DNA of 64,000 nucleotides, from the NCBI GenBank assembly GCA_963573385.1, contig CAUYLG010021521.1, positions 78,462 to 142,461 on the forward strand, written 5' to 3'. A model generated the notes under the pieces. It ran no database searches. It saw only the letters and a program-made list of their open reading frames with translations, and was not told the origin of the DNA. Shown piece by piece: positions 25,900-36,331 of this stretch. Each line of letters begins with the position of its first letter. Positions within the stretch are counted from its first letter, which is position 1. A program made the translations under genes and the position numbers. The stretch comes from Cacajao melanocephalus (Eukaryota > Chordata > Mammalia > Primates > Pitheciidae).

Positions 25900-26763
25900 T
25901 AAAGTGTAATTCCACAATCACGGGAGCAATCATGCATAGTAAGTCAGGTTGGTTTTGCTCTAAAGTTCTTACTCCAAAGCTATTAACCTTACCTACCATT
26001 AGGACAATTTTATCAGTAGATATAGATACTGGGTGTCTTTTTATCCTATTTTCTCAGTTTGTGTCACTAGTTTAGCAGACAGCAATGAGATAGCTCCAGC
26101 CATCAATGAAGCAAGAGGAAAACTATTTCCTAGTAGAAATGCTTATCTTTGTTCCAAGCTTCTCAATTAATTCCTGAAGAGGCGACAACTCATCCCTATC
26201 AATCAGAAACAATCCTAAACAAAGAAAATTAAGGACGTAAGAAAGTGTTGAAACAAGCTTCCTCCCAGCTTTCACATCACAGAATCAAAGTACTGCTGAT
26301 ATATACAGGTATACAGTATACTGAGCAAACACTCAAGAAGAAATAGGCTTTGTTACAAAGATTTTGGGAAATGGGACAGTAATCTTAGAAGGAAAATGAG
26401 TATCATCAAGCTGATTCAGAACCAAAGTCATCAAAACAATGCATGCATTTTAGAACAGTATATATGATTGGCTTTTAACATTAATATCACCTGCCAAATA
26501 ATATTTATATTTTAGATATGCAGACGTGACTGGACAGCTTGCTTCTGGAGATGATTCTTTAATATTCTGGTAGAAAAAGTCCACACTGTTGCATGTGATC
26601 CATTCTTTGAAGTTCTCTCCCTCTGGCAATATAACAACTTGTCTCAAATTTCACTTCCTGGTGTTGTCTTTGCATTTTTTAAGTCTATAGTGATGAAACC
26701 CTTCAGGGATATTCTTCTCTCCTTAAAGGTTTTAAAAGAGCTGCTGTTGAAGAGGAAGCTCAT
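25900..26763 (-). pseudogene. MOB1A: MOB1A processed pseudogene (retrocopy)
   Basis: Intronless, decayed copy of MOB1A, the co-activator that binds LATS and NDR kinases in the Hippo pathway. On the minus strand it opens at the ATG at 26763 with MSFLFNSSSFKTFKER. A frame change then leads to NIPEGFHHYRLKK, a stop, and LRQVVILPEGENFKEW, followed by NSVDFF and EASCPV. After a damaged middle, blocks reading HFDSV (near 26280-26298) and LIDRDELSPLQELIEKLGTK (ending near 26142) appear in the parent's order. LRQ, EASCPV, HFDSV and EKLG fit MOB1A better than MOB1B. The coding-derived part is about 620 bp, against about 650 bp in the 216-residue parent. Frameshifts and stops rule out an intact protein. 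Sequence below 26142 looks like 3' UTR, so the left edge is approximate. Loss of introns points to L1-driven retrocopying. Confidence 0.87.
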
Positions 26764-26769
26764 CTTCTC

Positions 26770-27525
26770 TCCTCAGGAGGGAGAGGAGAGGCAGGCTGTT
26801 CTCAGAGCACCACAGAAGCTCACATGGCTGTGGCAGGCCAGGGCTCACCAAACACAGGCCTCCATAACAGCTGTTTCAGTACTGAGTGGTGAAGTTCAAT
26901 ATTAAAAGCCAGTGCCTTTATACAAAGGCTCGAATGAAACAAAAGTCCACCAAGAGTTTTGCCTAGGCCTTTCCTGAGCCTTACCACAACGGAATGAATA
27001 ATATTTATGAATAAACAACTTTTGTTGGGGGGCTCTGAAGAAACTCCCCAGGCCTCCACCAACAAGTTTATTGGAGGTCTCCAGGAACTCCCCAAATGCC
27101 CATGATTTAGCAGGAGACAAGACAAGGGTAATCACCCCAGCACCTGGACCCATTTAGAGTAAGTAAATTTAGTGAGGCTGTGGAGGAAGCTCTTTATACT
27201 GAGACCTTAGTTATAGATTAAAAGAAGTTAATCACTTATGTCTTTAGATGAATGCACACTTACATGTGGACATATAGCTCAGAAGGTATATAAGCTCTGG
27301 AAAATTTTTATCCTGAATTGGTCTGGAGATAATTTCCAGGCCTTCTCCCTGTAACTGGTTACAGAAATAAAAACTCTCTTCCTCCCAAATTCATCTACAT
27401 CTCATTATTGAGCCTCAAGAAATAGCAGCCCGACCCTCAGTTTGGTCCAGGAACACGGCCACTCATCTAACCTGGGGTCCAACTGGTGTAGGGTGCTGTG
27501 GCTGCCGCCTCACCTCACCAACTAC
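26770..27525 (+). mobile_element. GC-rich LTR-like block (probable ERV LTR)
   Basis: A GC-richer block, clearly unlike its flanks. From about 27019 it has LTR order on the plus strand: a tgttggggggctctgaaga start, a TATA-like gtatataagctctgg (27287-27301), a polyadenylation signal in gaaataaaaac (27363-27373), and a C-rich U5-like part ending near 27525. I could not find matching ends or a target duplication, so the boundaries and the status of 26770-27018 are uncertain. It abuts the 5' side of the MOB1A retrocopy. Frames of 80-100 codons on the minus strand here have no recognised domains. Confidence 0.5.
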
Positions 27526-27616
27526 AAATACAGACCAAGCTACAATTTATGAGCTTATTGTATGCTCATAAAGAAAGTAATACAACCTATGAGGTTGATT
27601 TTCAGAAATAACTTTC

Positions 27617-28220
27617 TTTAGGTTTTTTCTTTTTTGTTTTTTTTTTAAGATACAAGTCTCTATGTCGCCCAGGCTGGAATGCAATGATGTGATCATAGCA
27701 CACTCTAGCTATAAACTTTTGGGCTCAAGGGGTCCTCTAGAGTCACTGGGATTACAAGTCAAGCCGTTGTAACCGAGCCAGCGTGAAATCACCACTGAGA
27801 CAAAGACTAGGCCAAATTACGGGGTCTTTATTGCCAGCGGCCTTGGAGGACTCACATCTCTCTAACCTGCAGCCCCGAAAGGAGGGTGTCAAGACCTTTT
27901 ATGTCCGGAAACCACCTCCTGGGCGGGGATGAGGGCGAGGGGCTTTGGACATTCCCAGGGCCAGTGGACTTTGGACATTCTGATTGTTACTTAAGTGGTT
28001 CACAGAAGTCAAGATAAGCATTAGTTTACACATTGTCTGGGTAGGGTGGAAGTTACAGACCTTAGTTACTCATTACAAGTCGCAGGGGCCAAGATGGTAG
28101 GTTTGGACTGCTTGCCTGTCACATCAGGGTTACAGAGAGCAGTTTCAATGGAAAGCCAAGGTATGGTCGAAGTATGCAGTTTATGGGGCAATTAGCATGT
28201 CACAAAACCACTATGCCCAG
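27617..28220 (-). mobile_element. Antisense Alu monomer/left-arm relic, split by an LTR
   Basis: A T-rich start (27617-27647) is followed by reversed Alu left-arm landmarks: tgtcgcccaggctgg (27663), gatcatagcacac (27690), ctcaaggggtcctc (27725) and gggattacaagtc. The end of the arm, actatgcccag, appears only after the LTR (28210-28220). Only one arm is present, so this may be a FLAM-type monomer or a truncated AluJ. Confidence 0.75.
27768..28204 (-). mobile_element. Solo LTR (437 bp, minus orientation) inside the Alu relic
   Basis: On the minus strand it begins TGTGACATGC and ends GGTTACA. In that orientation there is a TATA-like cataaaagg (27895-27903), then AATAAA 70 bp downstream (27827-27832), the usual U3-R spacing. 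Several CpG sites remain, for example near 27766-27780, 27818-27840 and 27905-27925, suggesting a less ancient element than its surroundings. Flanks read AAGCC (27761-27765) and AAACC (28205-28209), at best an imperfect duplication. No internal proviral sequence. Family not assigned; ERV1 is likely from its size and ends. Confidence 0.72.
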
Positions 28221-28521
28221 TATGTTTTCTTTATAATTATAGTTTTAGAATTCTACATTTATGCACGTAAAAATATAAGATAACTAACATTGAATAATAA
28301 CTATTGGAAACTCATTTTTATAAATATGTAATATGTGAGGCTGTAGTTTAAGTGTAGTCATCTTTGCATAGTTTATTTAAAATTAATATATAATGCCAGA
28401 CTGTATGCATTTCTCAATAACATCTTTGTTTTATTTTAATTTTAATTAATTAATTAATGTATTTATTTAATTATTTTACTACAAATAATGTTGCCTTGCA
28501 AATTATCTTACAGATATCCTA
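28221..28521. repeat. AT-rich spacer with TTAA/TTTA simple tract
   Basis: Contains a (TTAA)n-like run near 28436-28475 and nothing else recognised. Confidence 0.5.
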
Positions 28522-28525
28522 CTAT

Positions 28526-29459
28526 TAATAGCAAAAGGAGACAGACAAATCTCTAGGCAGATAGGGACAGGTCCCGACGAAACCCAATCTTAAATCCAAG
28601 ACAGCCTGAAGCATGAAAAGTGAGCTGCCACTTAAGGGTGCAGTCCACAACTGGAGTGAAAACTTCCTCAATGCCTTTTAGCCAATGGAATGATGCTTTT
28701 TCCAGCCCCACACATGGTCCAATCAGCACACACTCCCCCATCCTGAGCCCATAAAAAACCCCAGACTCAGCCTCAAAGGCAGCTATCCACTTTTAGGCCC
28801 CTTCTCACACAGAGCACTACCCACTTCAGGTCACCTCTTTTTGTCCAGAGCTTTTCTGTCACTAAGTAAAATTCTTCTGTGCCTTGCTTACTCTCCAGTG
28901 TCTGTGTATGTCATTCTTGGTTGCAGCACAAGAACCCAGAACTCATCAAACGGTGGGTGCAAAAAGAGCTGTAACACATGTTCCTGCTCACCCAGCTACG
29001 AGAGTAAAAAAAGCTTCCGGGCACCACATGCCCCCATTCACCAAGCTGTGGATGGCAGGACTGAATGAACTGTGACATAACCCCACTCACCTAAGCTGCA
29101 GGTGGCGGGGATGAATGAGAGCCTGTAACAGCTCCTGGGGGCTCAGGGCTCAGGACTCCCCAAGCAGAAGCTATAGCACCCCTTGGGGCTAGGTGGTTGC
29201 AGGCATATCCAAGTTTTGGGGCACTGCCACTGCATCCCCCTCATCCAGATGTGGGTGCCCAATGCAGAAGCTGGTTGTGGCATGCCCAAACCAGCCACAG
29301 GCTGAGCACAGAATCTGGGGCAGTAGTGTGAGCCAAGTGAAGCCTGCATGGGGCTGAGTGGGCAGAGCAAGCCAGCAGTCCAAGTGAAGCCTGAGAAGAG
29401 GCATCTCCAGCCATGGAGACATCCAGCTGGCAAAGTGGCAGCAAAAGAATCCTGTGTCA
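28526..29459 (+). mobile_element. ERV1-type solo LTR (934 bp) with CTAT target duplication
   Basis: Starts TAATAG (a TG to TA change of TGATAG) and ends AATCCTGTGTCA, flanked by CTAT on both sides (28522-28525 and 29460-29463). U3 carries gggacaggtcccgacgaaac (28563) and a CCAAT-type box (tggtccaatcagc, 28707). A TATA-like ccataaaaaa is at 28749-28758 and a variant polyadenylation signal agtaaa at 28865-28870. The downstream part holds repeated gagctgtaacac-like units (near 28970, 29065 and 29120), as in HERV9-like U5 arrays, and is GC-rich. It matches the LTR at 7672-8300 at its start, in an early U3 block and at its end. Frames of 60-110 codons inside it are not genes. Confidence 0.78.
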
Positions 29460-29463
29460 CTAT

Positions 29464-29786
29464 GTGAACTAAATTTAATCCAAGATAAATTATATTTGTA
29501 AAAAATTGTATCAGTTTCTATCACAATTTATAATGCATAAAAGATCTACATGACTATCAATGCTGACACTTTAAATTACAAAATGTTTTAATTTTTATAT
29601 TCCTGATTTTATCTGAGGTACTTTTTCTTGATTAATTCTGTATTTTATCACTTCTATTTATCAAATTGTGTCTTCTATAAACGTTTTTTGTTAAATCATA
29701 GCATGCATAAAAGAAAATGCACAAATTATAAGAGAGCAGCTTGATATTTAGCAAATATAAACATGTAACCAACACAACATTTAAAA
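29464..29786. other. AT-rich spacer, nothing recognised
   Basis: Short AT-rich stretch between the LTR and the inverted L1. Confidence 0.4.
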
Positions 29787-30172
29787 ACCACGTTATCTGC
29801 AAACAGAGACAATTTGACTTCCTCTCTTCCTATTTGAATACCCTTTATTTCTTTCTCTTCCCTGACTGCCCTTGCCAGAACTTCCAATACAGTGTTGAAT
29901 AGGAGTGGTGAGAGAGGGCATCCTTGTCTTGGGCCAGTTTTCAAAGGGAATGCTTCCAGTTTTTGCCCATTCAGTATGATATTGGCTGTGGGTTTATCAT
30001 AAACAGCTCTTATTATTTTGAGATACATTCCATCAATACTTAGTTCATTGAGAGTTTTTAGCAGGAAGTGGTGTTGAATTTTATTGAAAACTTTTTCTGC
30101 ATTTATGACATAATAATGCGGTTTTTGTCTTTGGTTCTGTTTACGTGATGAATTTTCTTTATTGATTTGCAT
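29787..30172 (-). pseudogene. L1 ORF2 reverse-transcriptase fragment
   Basis: An open stretch of L1 ORF2 RT palm sequence on the minus strand, from [20 protein letters not shown] sequence through [20 protein letters not shown] to SLFADN. The second active-site aspartate is Asn. It is part of the inverted segment of the twin-primed L1, lacks the endonuclease domain and the rest of RT, and is not a gene. Confidence 0.85.
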
Positions 30173-31858
30173 ATGTTGACCAGCCTTGCATCCCAGGATG
30201 AAGCCAACTTGATCGTGGTGGATAAGCTTTTTGATGTGCTTCTGGATTCAGCATGCCAGTATTTTATTGAGGATTTTTACATCAATGTTCATTAGGGATA
30301 TTGGCCTGAAATTTTCTTTTTTTGTTGTGTCTCTGCCAGGTTTTAGTATCAAGATGATGCTGGCCTCATAAAATGAGTTAGGGAGGAGTCTCTCTCCTAT
30401 TGTTTGGAATAGTTTCAGAAGGAATGGTACCAGATCCTCTTTGTACCTCTGGTAGAATTCGACTGTGACTCTGTCTGGTCCTGGGCTTTTTTTTGGTTGA
30501 TAGGCTATTTATTACTGCCTCAATTTAAGAACTCAATTTAAGAATCCCTATTCAGGGATTCAACTTCTTCCTGGTTTACTATTAAGCAAATTCAGAAAAG
30601 TCTCAGGATACAAAATCAATGTGTGAAAATCAAGCATTCCTATACACCAATAATAGACAGAGAGCCAAATCATCAGTGAGCTCCCATTCACAATTGCTAC
30701 AAAGAGAATAAAATACCTAGACCTAGGAAGACAACTTACAAGGGATGTGAAAGACCTCTTCAAGGAGAACTACAAACCACTGCTCCAGGCCAGGAAATAA
30801 GAGAGGACACAAACAAATGGAAAAACATTCTATGCTAATGGATAGGAAGAATCAATATCATTAAAATGGCCATACTGCCCAAAGTAATTTATAGATGCTG
30901 TCCCCATCATCTATAATGCTGTCCCCATCAATTTACCATTGACTTTCTTCACAGAATTAGAAAAAAACTAATTTAAATTTCAAATGGAATCAAAAAAGAG
31001 CTTGTATAGCCAGGACAATCCTAAGCAAAAAGAACAAAGCTGGAAGCATCACATTACCTGACTTCAAACTATACTACAAGGCTACAGTAACCAAAACAGC
31101 ATGGTACTGGTATCAAAACAGATATGTAGACCAATGGAACAGAACGGAGACTTCAGAAATAACACCACATGTCTACATCCATCTGATCTTTGACAAACCT
31201 GACAAAAACAAGCGAGGGGTAAGGATTCTTTATTTAATTAGTAGTGTTTGGAAAACTGGTTAGCCATATGCAGAATACTGAAACTGGACCCCTATTGTAC
31301 AGCTTATACAAAATTAACTTATGATGGATTGAAGACTTAATGTAAGACATAAAATCATAAATACCCATATATACCCAAAGGATTATAAATCATTCTACTA
31401 TAAAGACACATACATATTGCATCACTATTCACAATAGGAAAGACTTGAAACCAACCCAAATGCCCATCAATGATAGACTGGATAAAGAAAATGTGGCACA
31501 TATACACCATGGAATACTATGCAGCCATAAGAATGGATGAGTTCATGTCCTTTTCAGGTACTTGGATGAAGCTAGAAACCATCATTCTCAGCAAACTAAC
31601 ATAGGAACAGAAAACCAAACACCACATGTTCTCACTCATAAGTAGGAGTTGAACAATGAGAACACATGGAAACAGGGAGGGGAACATCATACACTGGGGC
31701 CTGTCTGGGTTGAGGGAGTAGCAGAGGGATAGCATTGGGAGAAATACCTAATGTACATGATGGGATGATGGGTGAAGCAAACCACCATGGCACGTGTATA
31801 TCTCTGTAACAAACCTCCACGTTCTGCACATGTATCCTAGAACGTAAAGTATAGATAA
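29787..31858 (+). mobile_element. Twin-primed (5'-inverted) primate L1 with an internal deletion
   Basis: The right segment (about 30578-31858) is plus-strand L1 from just after the RT active-site region to the 3' UTR. It includes caatgatagactggataaag (31469) and gttctgcacatgtatcctag (31823), then a short A-rich tail. The left segment (29787-30577) is the preceding L1 interval in reverse: the minus strand reads RT sequence with [13 protein letters not shown] and LFAD, the altered F-A-D-D active site, near 29797. About 60 nt of L1 are missing between the two, typical of twin priming. Within the right segment the sequence jumps near 31355-31368 from mid-ORF2 to the 3' part, a deletion of roughly 0.9 kb. 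No target duplication found. Confidence 0.88.
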
Positions 31859-31865
31859 AATAAAA

Positions 31866-32394
31866 TAGAGACAAAAAGTGCTTAAAAGATCTAGATAGCT
31901 AAAGCAAAACTTCCTCATTCATTACAAGTGGGTATTTTTATGTGTTTGTTTTTCAGTATTACCATTGTTAATTTTACAAAAAAAAAAAAAAAACCACTAT
32001 CAGCATTCCAAAAGTCCCGTGCATTTGCATTTCCTTCTTCCATTCCTACATTTTCCTACTTCCTAAAACAGGCCCATATGGCTTAGTTTAGATTTTCCCT
32101 CATTTGAAAGCTATAAAATAGGACAAAGTATTTTTGTGTTGTTTCTTTTATTACACAGGTTAAGGAAAAAATGCATATATCCTGGGATATGCTGTATTCA
32201 TTTCTGTTGGGTTTGTAAAATTATAGTGTCATAGTTACAGGGACATACAATGTGAGTATATTTTATTTTAGGAGATATAATTATCTTTCCAGAATGGTAC
32301 CAAATTTTATACACATAGCAGCATATATTATTTATTACTAGATTAAGATGGTTTGTTAAGAAAATTTTAAATTATCAATTATAAATATTGATTG
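31866..32394. other. AT-rich sequence, nothing recognised
   Basis: Includes a 15-A run at about 31978-31993. No gene or nameable repeat. Confidence 0.4.
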
Positions 32395-33895
32395 TATTTC
32401 ATTAAATATATTATCTGCATTCACTGAAATAAGATTTTCTCTTTTTTTCCATTGATGTGGTGAATCACATTGCCCTTTTCTCCAATTATTAATTGAGAAT
32501 ATAATCAATCCAGAAACCTAGTACAATGAACAGTTATGTAACTTTTACTCATTTTCACCAAAGGTGAAGATTTTGCCACATTTGCTCTGTCTCTGTCTGT
32601 CTCTGTTTCTTTCTGTGTGCCTGCTAGTACATTTTCTGTGCTGAAACTTACATTGAGCATTGCACATATTTCCATCCCTCCACATTTTGATGACACTGAC
32701 ATTTTTAAAGAATAGAGTCCAGTTTTCTTGAACAGACATTATTTTAAGTAAAAAGCACTATTTTATACTTGAAATAAACATACCTTAGTTGGGATGAATT
32801 ATCCTGTATAGACTCAATACTCCTCTCTTATCCCCAGGGAATACAGTTCCAGGTCCCCAGTGGATGCCTGAAACTCTGTATAGTACCAAACCCTATAGAT
32901 GATATTGTGTTTTGACCTGATACTTCTGACAGCTCCTAAGTGACTAAGAAGCAGGCAGTATATACAGCATAAAAACACTGGACAAAAGGGATGATTTCCA
33001 TCCAGGCAGAAGGAAGGGGACAGCAAAAGTTTTTATCACACTACTCAGAATGGTGCATGGTTTAAAATTTAAGATTGTTAATTTCTGGAAGTTTGTTTAA
33101 TATTTCAGACCACAGTTGACCACAGGGAAATGAAACCATGAAAAGCAAAACTGTTGAATAATGAAGGACTACTTTATTCCAGAAATCAGTTACAAATAAT
33201 CATTTAAAATTATTTTGTCTATGTTCAAAAAAGTGATTTTACAAACCTGTAAAATTACAAACCTGTAATTTTTCTTTCATGTAACATTTTAATGAAGTTT
33301 TAATGTCAGAATTATGCTGACACCACCAAAGGAGCTGGAAAATGTCTCTTTTTACTCTGGAAGAAGGTTAAACATATGTAATTTATTCATAAAATATTTG
33401 AAGTAAAGCAATGAATAAAGTTATCTGAACCTAGGAGTTTCTTGGTGAATTTTTAAAGTTATACATTCATTTTCTAATAAATATACATAGGACCAGTCAT
33501 AATTTATATGCTTTCTTGTATCATTTTCTTTTATCCCCCTAGGAATTAATCCATTTCAACTGAGTTTTTTAAATTACTTAGAATAAAATTATTTATATTC
33601 TCTTATCACATCTTTAATGTCTTTAGAATCTTTAGGAATTTCTTCTTTTTTTCATACCTAAGTCATTTATGCCTTTTTAAAAGTTTAATAATCCAAAGGG
33701 ATTATCAATTTTATTGATCTTTTCAAACAATGAATTACATTTTGTTTTCTTCACATTATTTTGTAATTTATAATTTTAATTTCTATTCTATTACTTTATT
33801 ATTTAAAATTAATATGTGTTTTTTTATTCTACCTAGATTCTTGAGATGAATGGTTAGCTCCTTGGTTTTCATCACATTACATTGTAATAAATTAA
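32395..33895 (-). mobile_element. Old L1 ORF2, antisense, split by a Tigger-type element
   Basis: Reversed L1 ORF2 landmarks occur on both sides of the Tigger-type insert: ttgatgtggtgaatcacattgcc near 32452, and ttatcaattttattgatctttt near 33704, followed by the agattcttgagatgaatggtta region near 33834. The order is correct for one antisense element, but it is strongly diverged and edges are approximate. Confidence 0.6.
32815..33174 (+). mobile_element. Tigger-type nonautonomous DNA transposon
   Basis: About 360 bp with the diagnostic order tatccccagggaatacagtt, ccccagtggatgcctgaaac (32858) and atagtaccaaaccctat at the left, and accacagttgaccacagg ... gaaaccatgaaaagcaaaac at the right. These are decayed inverted ends of a TcMar-Tigger family (Tigger3-like by recall). 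It is an internal-deletion derivative with no coding capacity and sits in an older L1. Confidence 0.78.
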
Positions 33896-34635
33896 TTAGA
33901 GCTATCAATATGTCCAACAATATGACTGGAAACAGTGGATTTGTAAGTTTAGGAAACTATGCCATTTCAGAAAAAGGGCACTAATTATTTACATTATATT
34001 AGCTTTCCCTCAAATGTAAACATTCCAAATTACAATTTGTCTTATAGAGAGCTATATAATAATTAAACATTATTAATTTTTGTGGAAAAATATACAATAG
34101 CATGACCAATTATAATACACTTCATTATAAATGAGTTAAAGACACTCTTCAAATTTGGCTATAATCAAAATGTATACTAAATCATCATCATTTCACAAAT
34201 TGCCTACCTAGTCATGATGACTAAACTGTTAACATTTTCATTAAAGTCTATCTGAAATTTTATTCATCATATTAAAAAGTTTTTTTCTTTGTGAAATTAA
34301 CATTTAATATAACAAAAGGGTGAAATGTTGAATTATAAATAACAAGAGTTCTTAACTCCAGATATTTGTTTGTTATTTTCCTTGGGAAAGTACATTACAT
34401 GAAATAACAAGTAACACTTTGTTCTCTTACTAATTATCTAGTAGAGATATTTTAAGAAATCATCATATCCTGAAGGACAGCAGAAAACACAGAAAAAGAG
34501 CTGAGCTGCATATTTATAAACTTCCCTTTTTATTATCATAGTTGGTTAGATCATTTTTCAAAAGTTCAGTACTCAGGCAGACCTTCAGAAAGCACGTCTT
34601 ATGTATATTACACCTGCTCTTACTCGCCAAGGTGT
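33896..34635. other. AT-rich sequence, nothing recognised
   Basis: No gene and no confident repeat. Confidence 0.45.
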
Positions 34636-34651
34636 ATGGCATTCACTTTCT

Positions 34652-35431
34652 TTGTTATTAATATTATCATACTTTAAGTTCTGGTGTACCTGTGCAGCTC
34701 CTGCAGGATTGTTACATAGGTATACACACGCCATGGTGGTTTGCAGAAGTTCTAGCCAGATCAATTAGCCAAGAAAAAGAAATAAACGTATTCAATGAGG
34801 AAAAGAGGAAGGCAAATTGTCTCTATTTGCAGACAACATGATTATACGTTTATAAAACCCCATTATCTCAGCCCAAAATCTCCTTAAGCTGCTAAGCAAC
34901 TTCAGCCAAGTCTCAGGATACAAAATCAAGGTGCAAAAATCACAGGCATTCCTATACACCAATAACAGACAAACAGAGAACCAAATCATGAGCAAACTGC
35001 CATTCACAATTGCTACAAAGAGATTAAAATACCTGGGAATTCAACTAACAAGGGACATGAAGGACCTCTTCAAGGAGAACTACAAACAACTGCTCAAGGA
35101 AATAAGAGAGGAAAAGAAACATGGAAAAACATTCCATGCTCATGTTTGGGAAGAATCAATCTCATGAAAATGGCCATGCTGCCCAATTGCTATCCCCATC
35201 AAGCTACTATTGACCTTCTTCACAGAACTGGAAAAAACCACCTTAAACTTCATATGGAACAAGAAAAAAGCCTGCACGGCCAAGAGAATCCTAACCAAAA
35301 AACACAAAGCTGGAGGCATCACACTGCCTGACTTCAAACTATACTATAAGGCTACAGTAATCAAAACAGCATGGTACTGGTACCAAAACAGAGATGTAGA
35401 CCAATGGAACAGAACAGAGGCCTCATAAGTA
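34652..35431 (-). mobile_element. Twin-primed L1 with 16-bp target duplication
   Basis: Read on the minus strand this insertion ends with about 90 bp of sense L1 3' end (34652-34741; reversed landmarks atcatactttaagttctgg and cgccatggtggtttgc). The rest (34744-35431) is an inverted ORF2 segment from the RT active-site region to gaccaatggaacagaacagagg. The flanks carry ATGGCATTCACTTTCT (34636-34651) and ATGGCATTTACTTTCT (35432-35447), a 16-bp target duplication with one mismatch. The two segments therefore came in as one event. Roughly 1.5 kb of L1 between them is absent. Open frames inside are ORF2 fragments. Confidence 0.9.
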
Positions 35432-35447
35432 ATGGCATTTACTTTCT

Positions 35448-35689
35448 AAAGAGTATATCTGAAACTTTCAAGAGTTCTTAAGTTATATATTTTTTAATGT
35501 AGAAATAGGAATAAAAGCAAAATATAGTTAAGAAAATGTTTCACCATAATTAGTTTCATGTAATCTAATCTTTTTATTCTGGTATAAATTTACTTTCTAA
35601 AGCATAAATTGTAGAATATTTTCCATAATACCTTGCAAATCTTTTAAAATATTATATGTAGTCTAACAAGTGTATAACAATGGTGTATT
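35448..35689. other. AT-rich spacer
   Basis: Nothing recognised. Confidence 0.4.
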
Positions 35690-35890
35690 AGTCACGGTTT
35701 TCCACATAAACAAACTGAAAGGGCAAAAAGGACAAACTCCCTCTATCAAGTCTTTTATAAGGGCACCTGATCCCAATCATGAAATAAATGCTCTTTCACA
35801 TAATCATATCTTAAGTTTCTCACAACTAAATACTTTCCCAATGACAACACCTGAAATTTGGAGTGGGCACAATTCAAACCAGAGCACCTA
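35690..35890 (-). mobile_element. MaLR-type LTR fragment (MLT1/MST-like), antisense
   Basis: Plus strand begins gtgtattagtcacggttttcc, the reversed 3' end of MaLR LTRs. It continues with ataagggcacctgatcccaatcatg (read in parts near 35758) and ends aaatttggagtgggcacaattc, the reversed LTR start. It is shorter than a full LTR, so internally deleted. Confidence 0.7.
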
Positions 35891-36331
35891 GATTTTAATC
35901 ACGTTCCTCTACCTTCTTCACTTCCTCTCAATTTTTAATATCTATTTGGAGTATATATTAATTCTAAAGTGAAGTAAACTAATTAATCTTATAATTCCAT
36001 GATGTTGCATCAGCGCATTAAATGTTGGAATATGTTTTAAAATATATGCTTTTCTATAGACCTTTATGTATGAACCCTAGTAGGAAATATCATCAGTTTG
36101 TTATCTTAAATTTGTTTCCATCATTAGAATGTAATGTTGTCACAGAGCACCTGACATTTGGGCATTCATTGCACATGTGCCAAAAAAATGACTGAGCCAG
36201 AGAATAAAGAAATGTTACTAGATAATGTATAGATAAATAATACAGTAGATACTTTAAAATGTTAAGGTAACAGGTTTCTCCTACGTGAGACACACATTCC
36301 TAGTGTGTCTCAGGCATTACAAAAATCACTA
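35891..36331. other. AT-rich spacer
   Basis: Nothing recognised. A 66-codon minus-strand frame here has no known motif. Confidence 0.4.

Noticed and set aside
26450..26763. Functional MOB1-family gene
   Set aside because: A stop and frame changes separate the N-terminal blocks, and the middle of the domain is lost.
26820..27153. Overlapping 83-101 codon minus frames in GC-rich DNA
   Set aside because: They fall in an LTR-like block. GC-rich sequence lengthens chance frames, and no domain is visible.
29143..29524. Three overlapping minus frames of 67-111 codons
   Set aside because: They lie in or at the edge of the 934-bp solo LTR and overlap one another in different frames. No motifs.
29726..30172. 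Active reverse transcriptase
   Set aside because: It is a partial L1 ORF2 in an inverted segment with an altered active site and no endonuclease domain.
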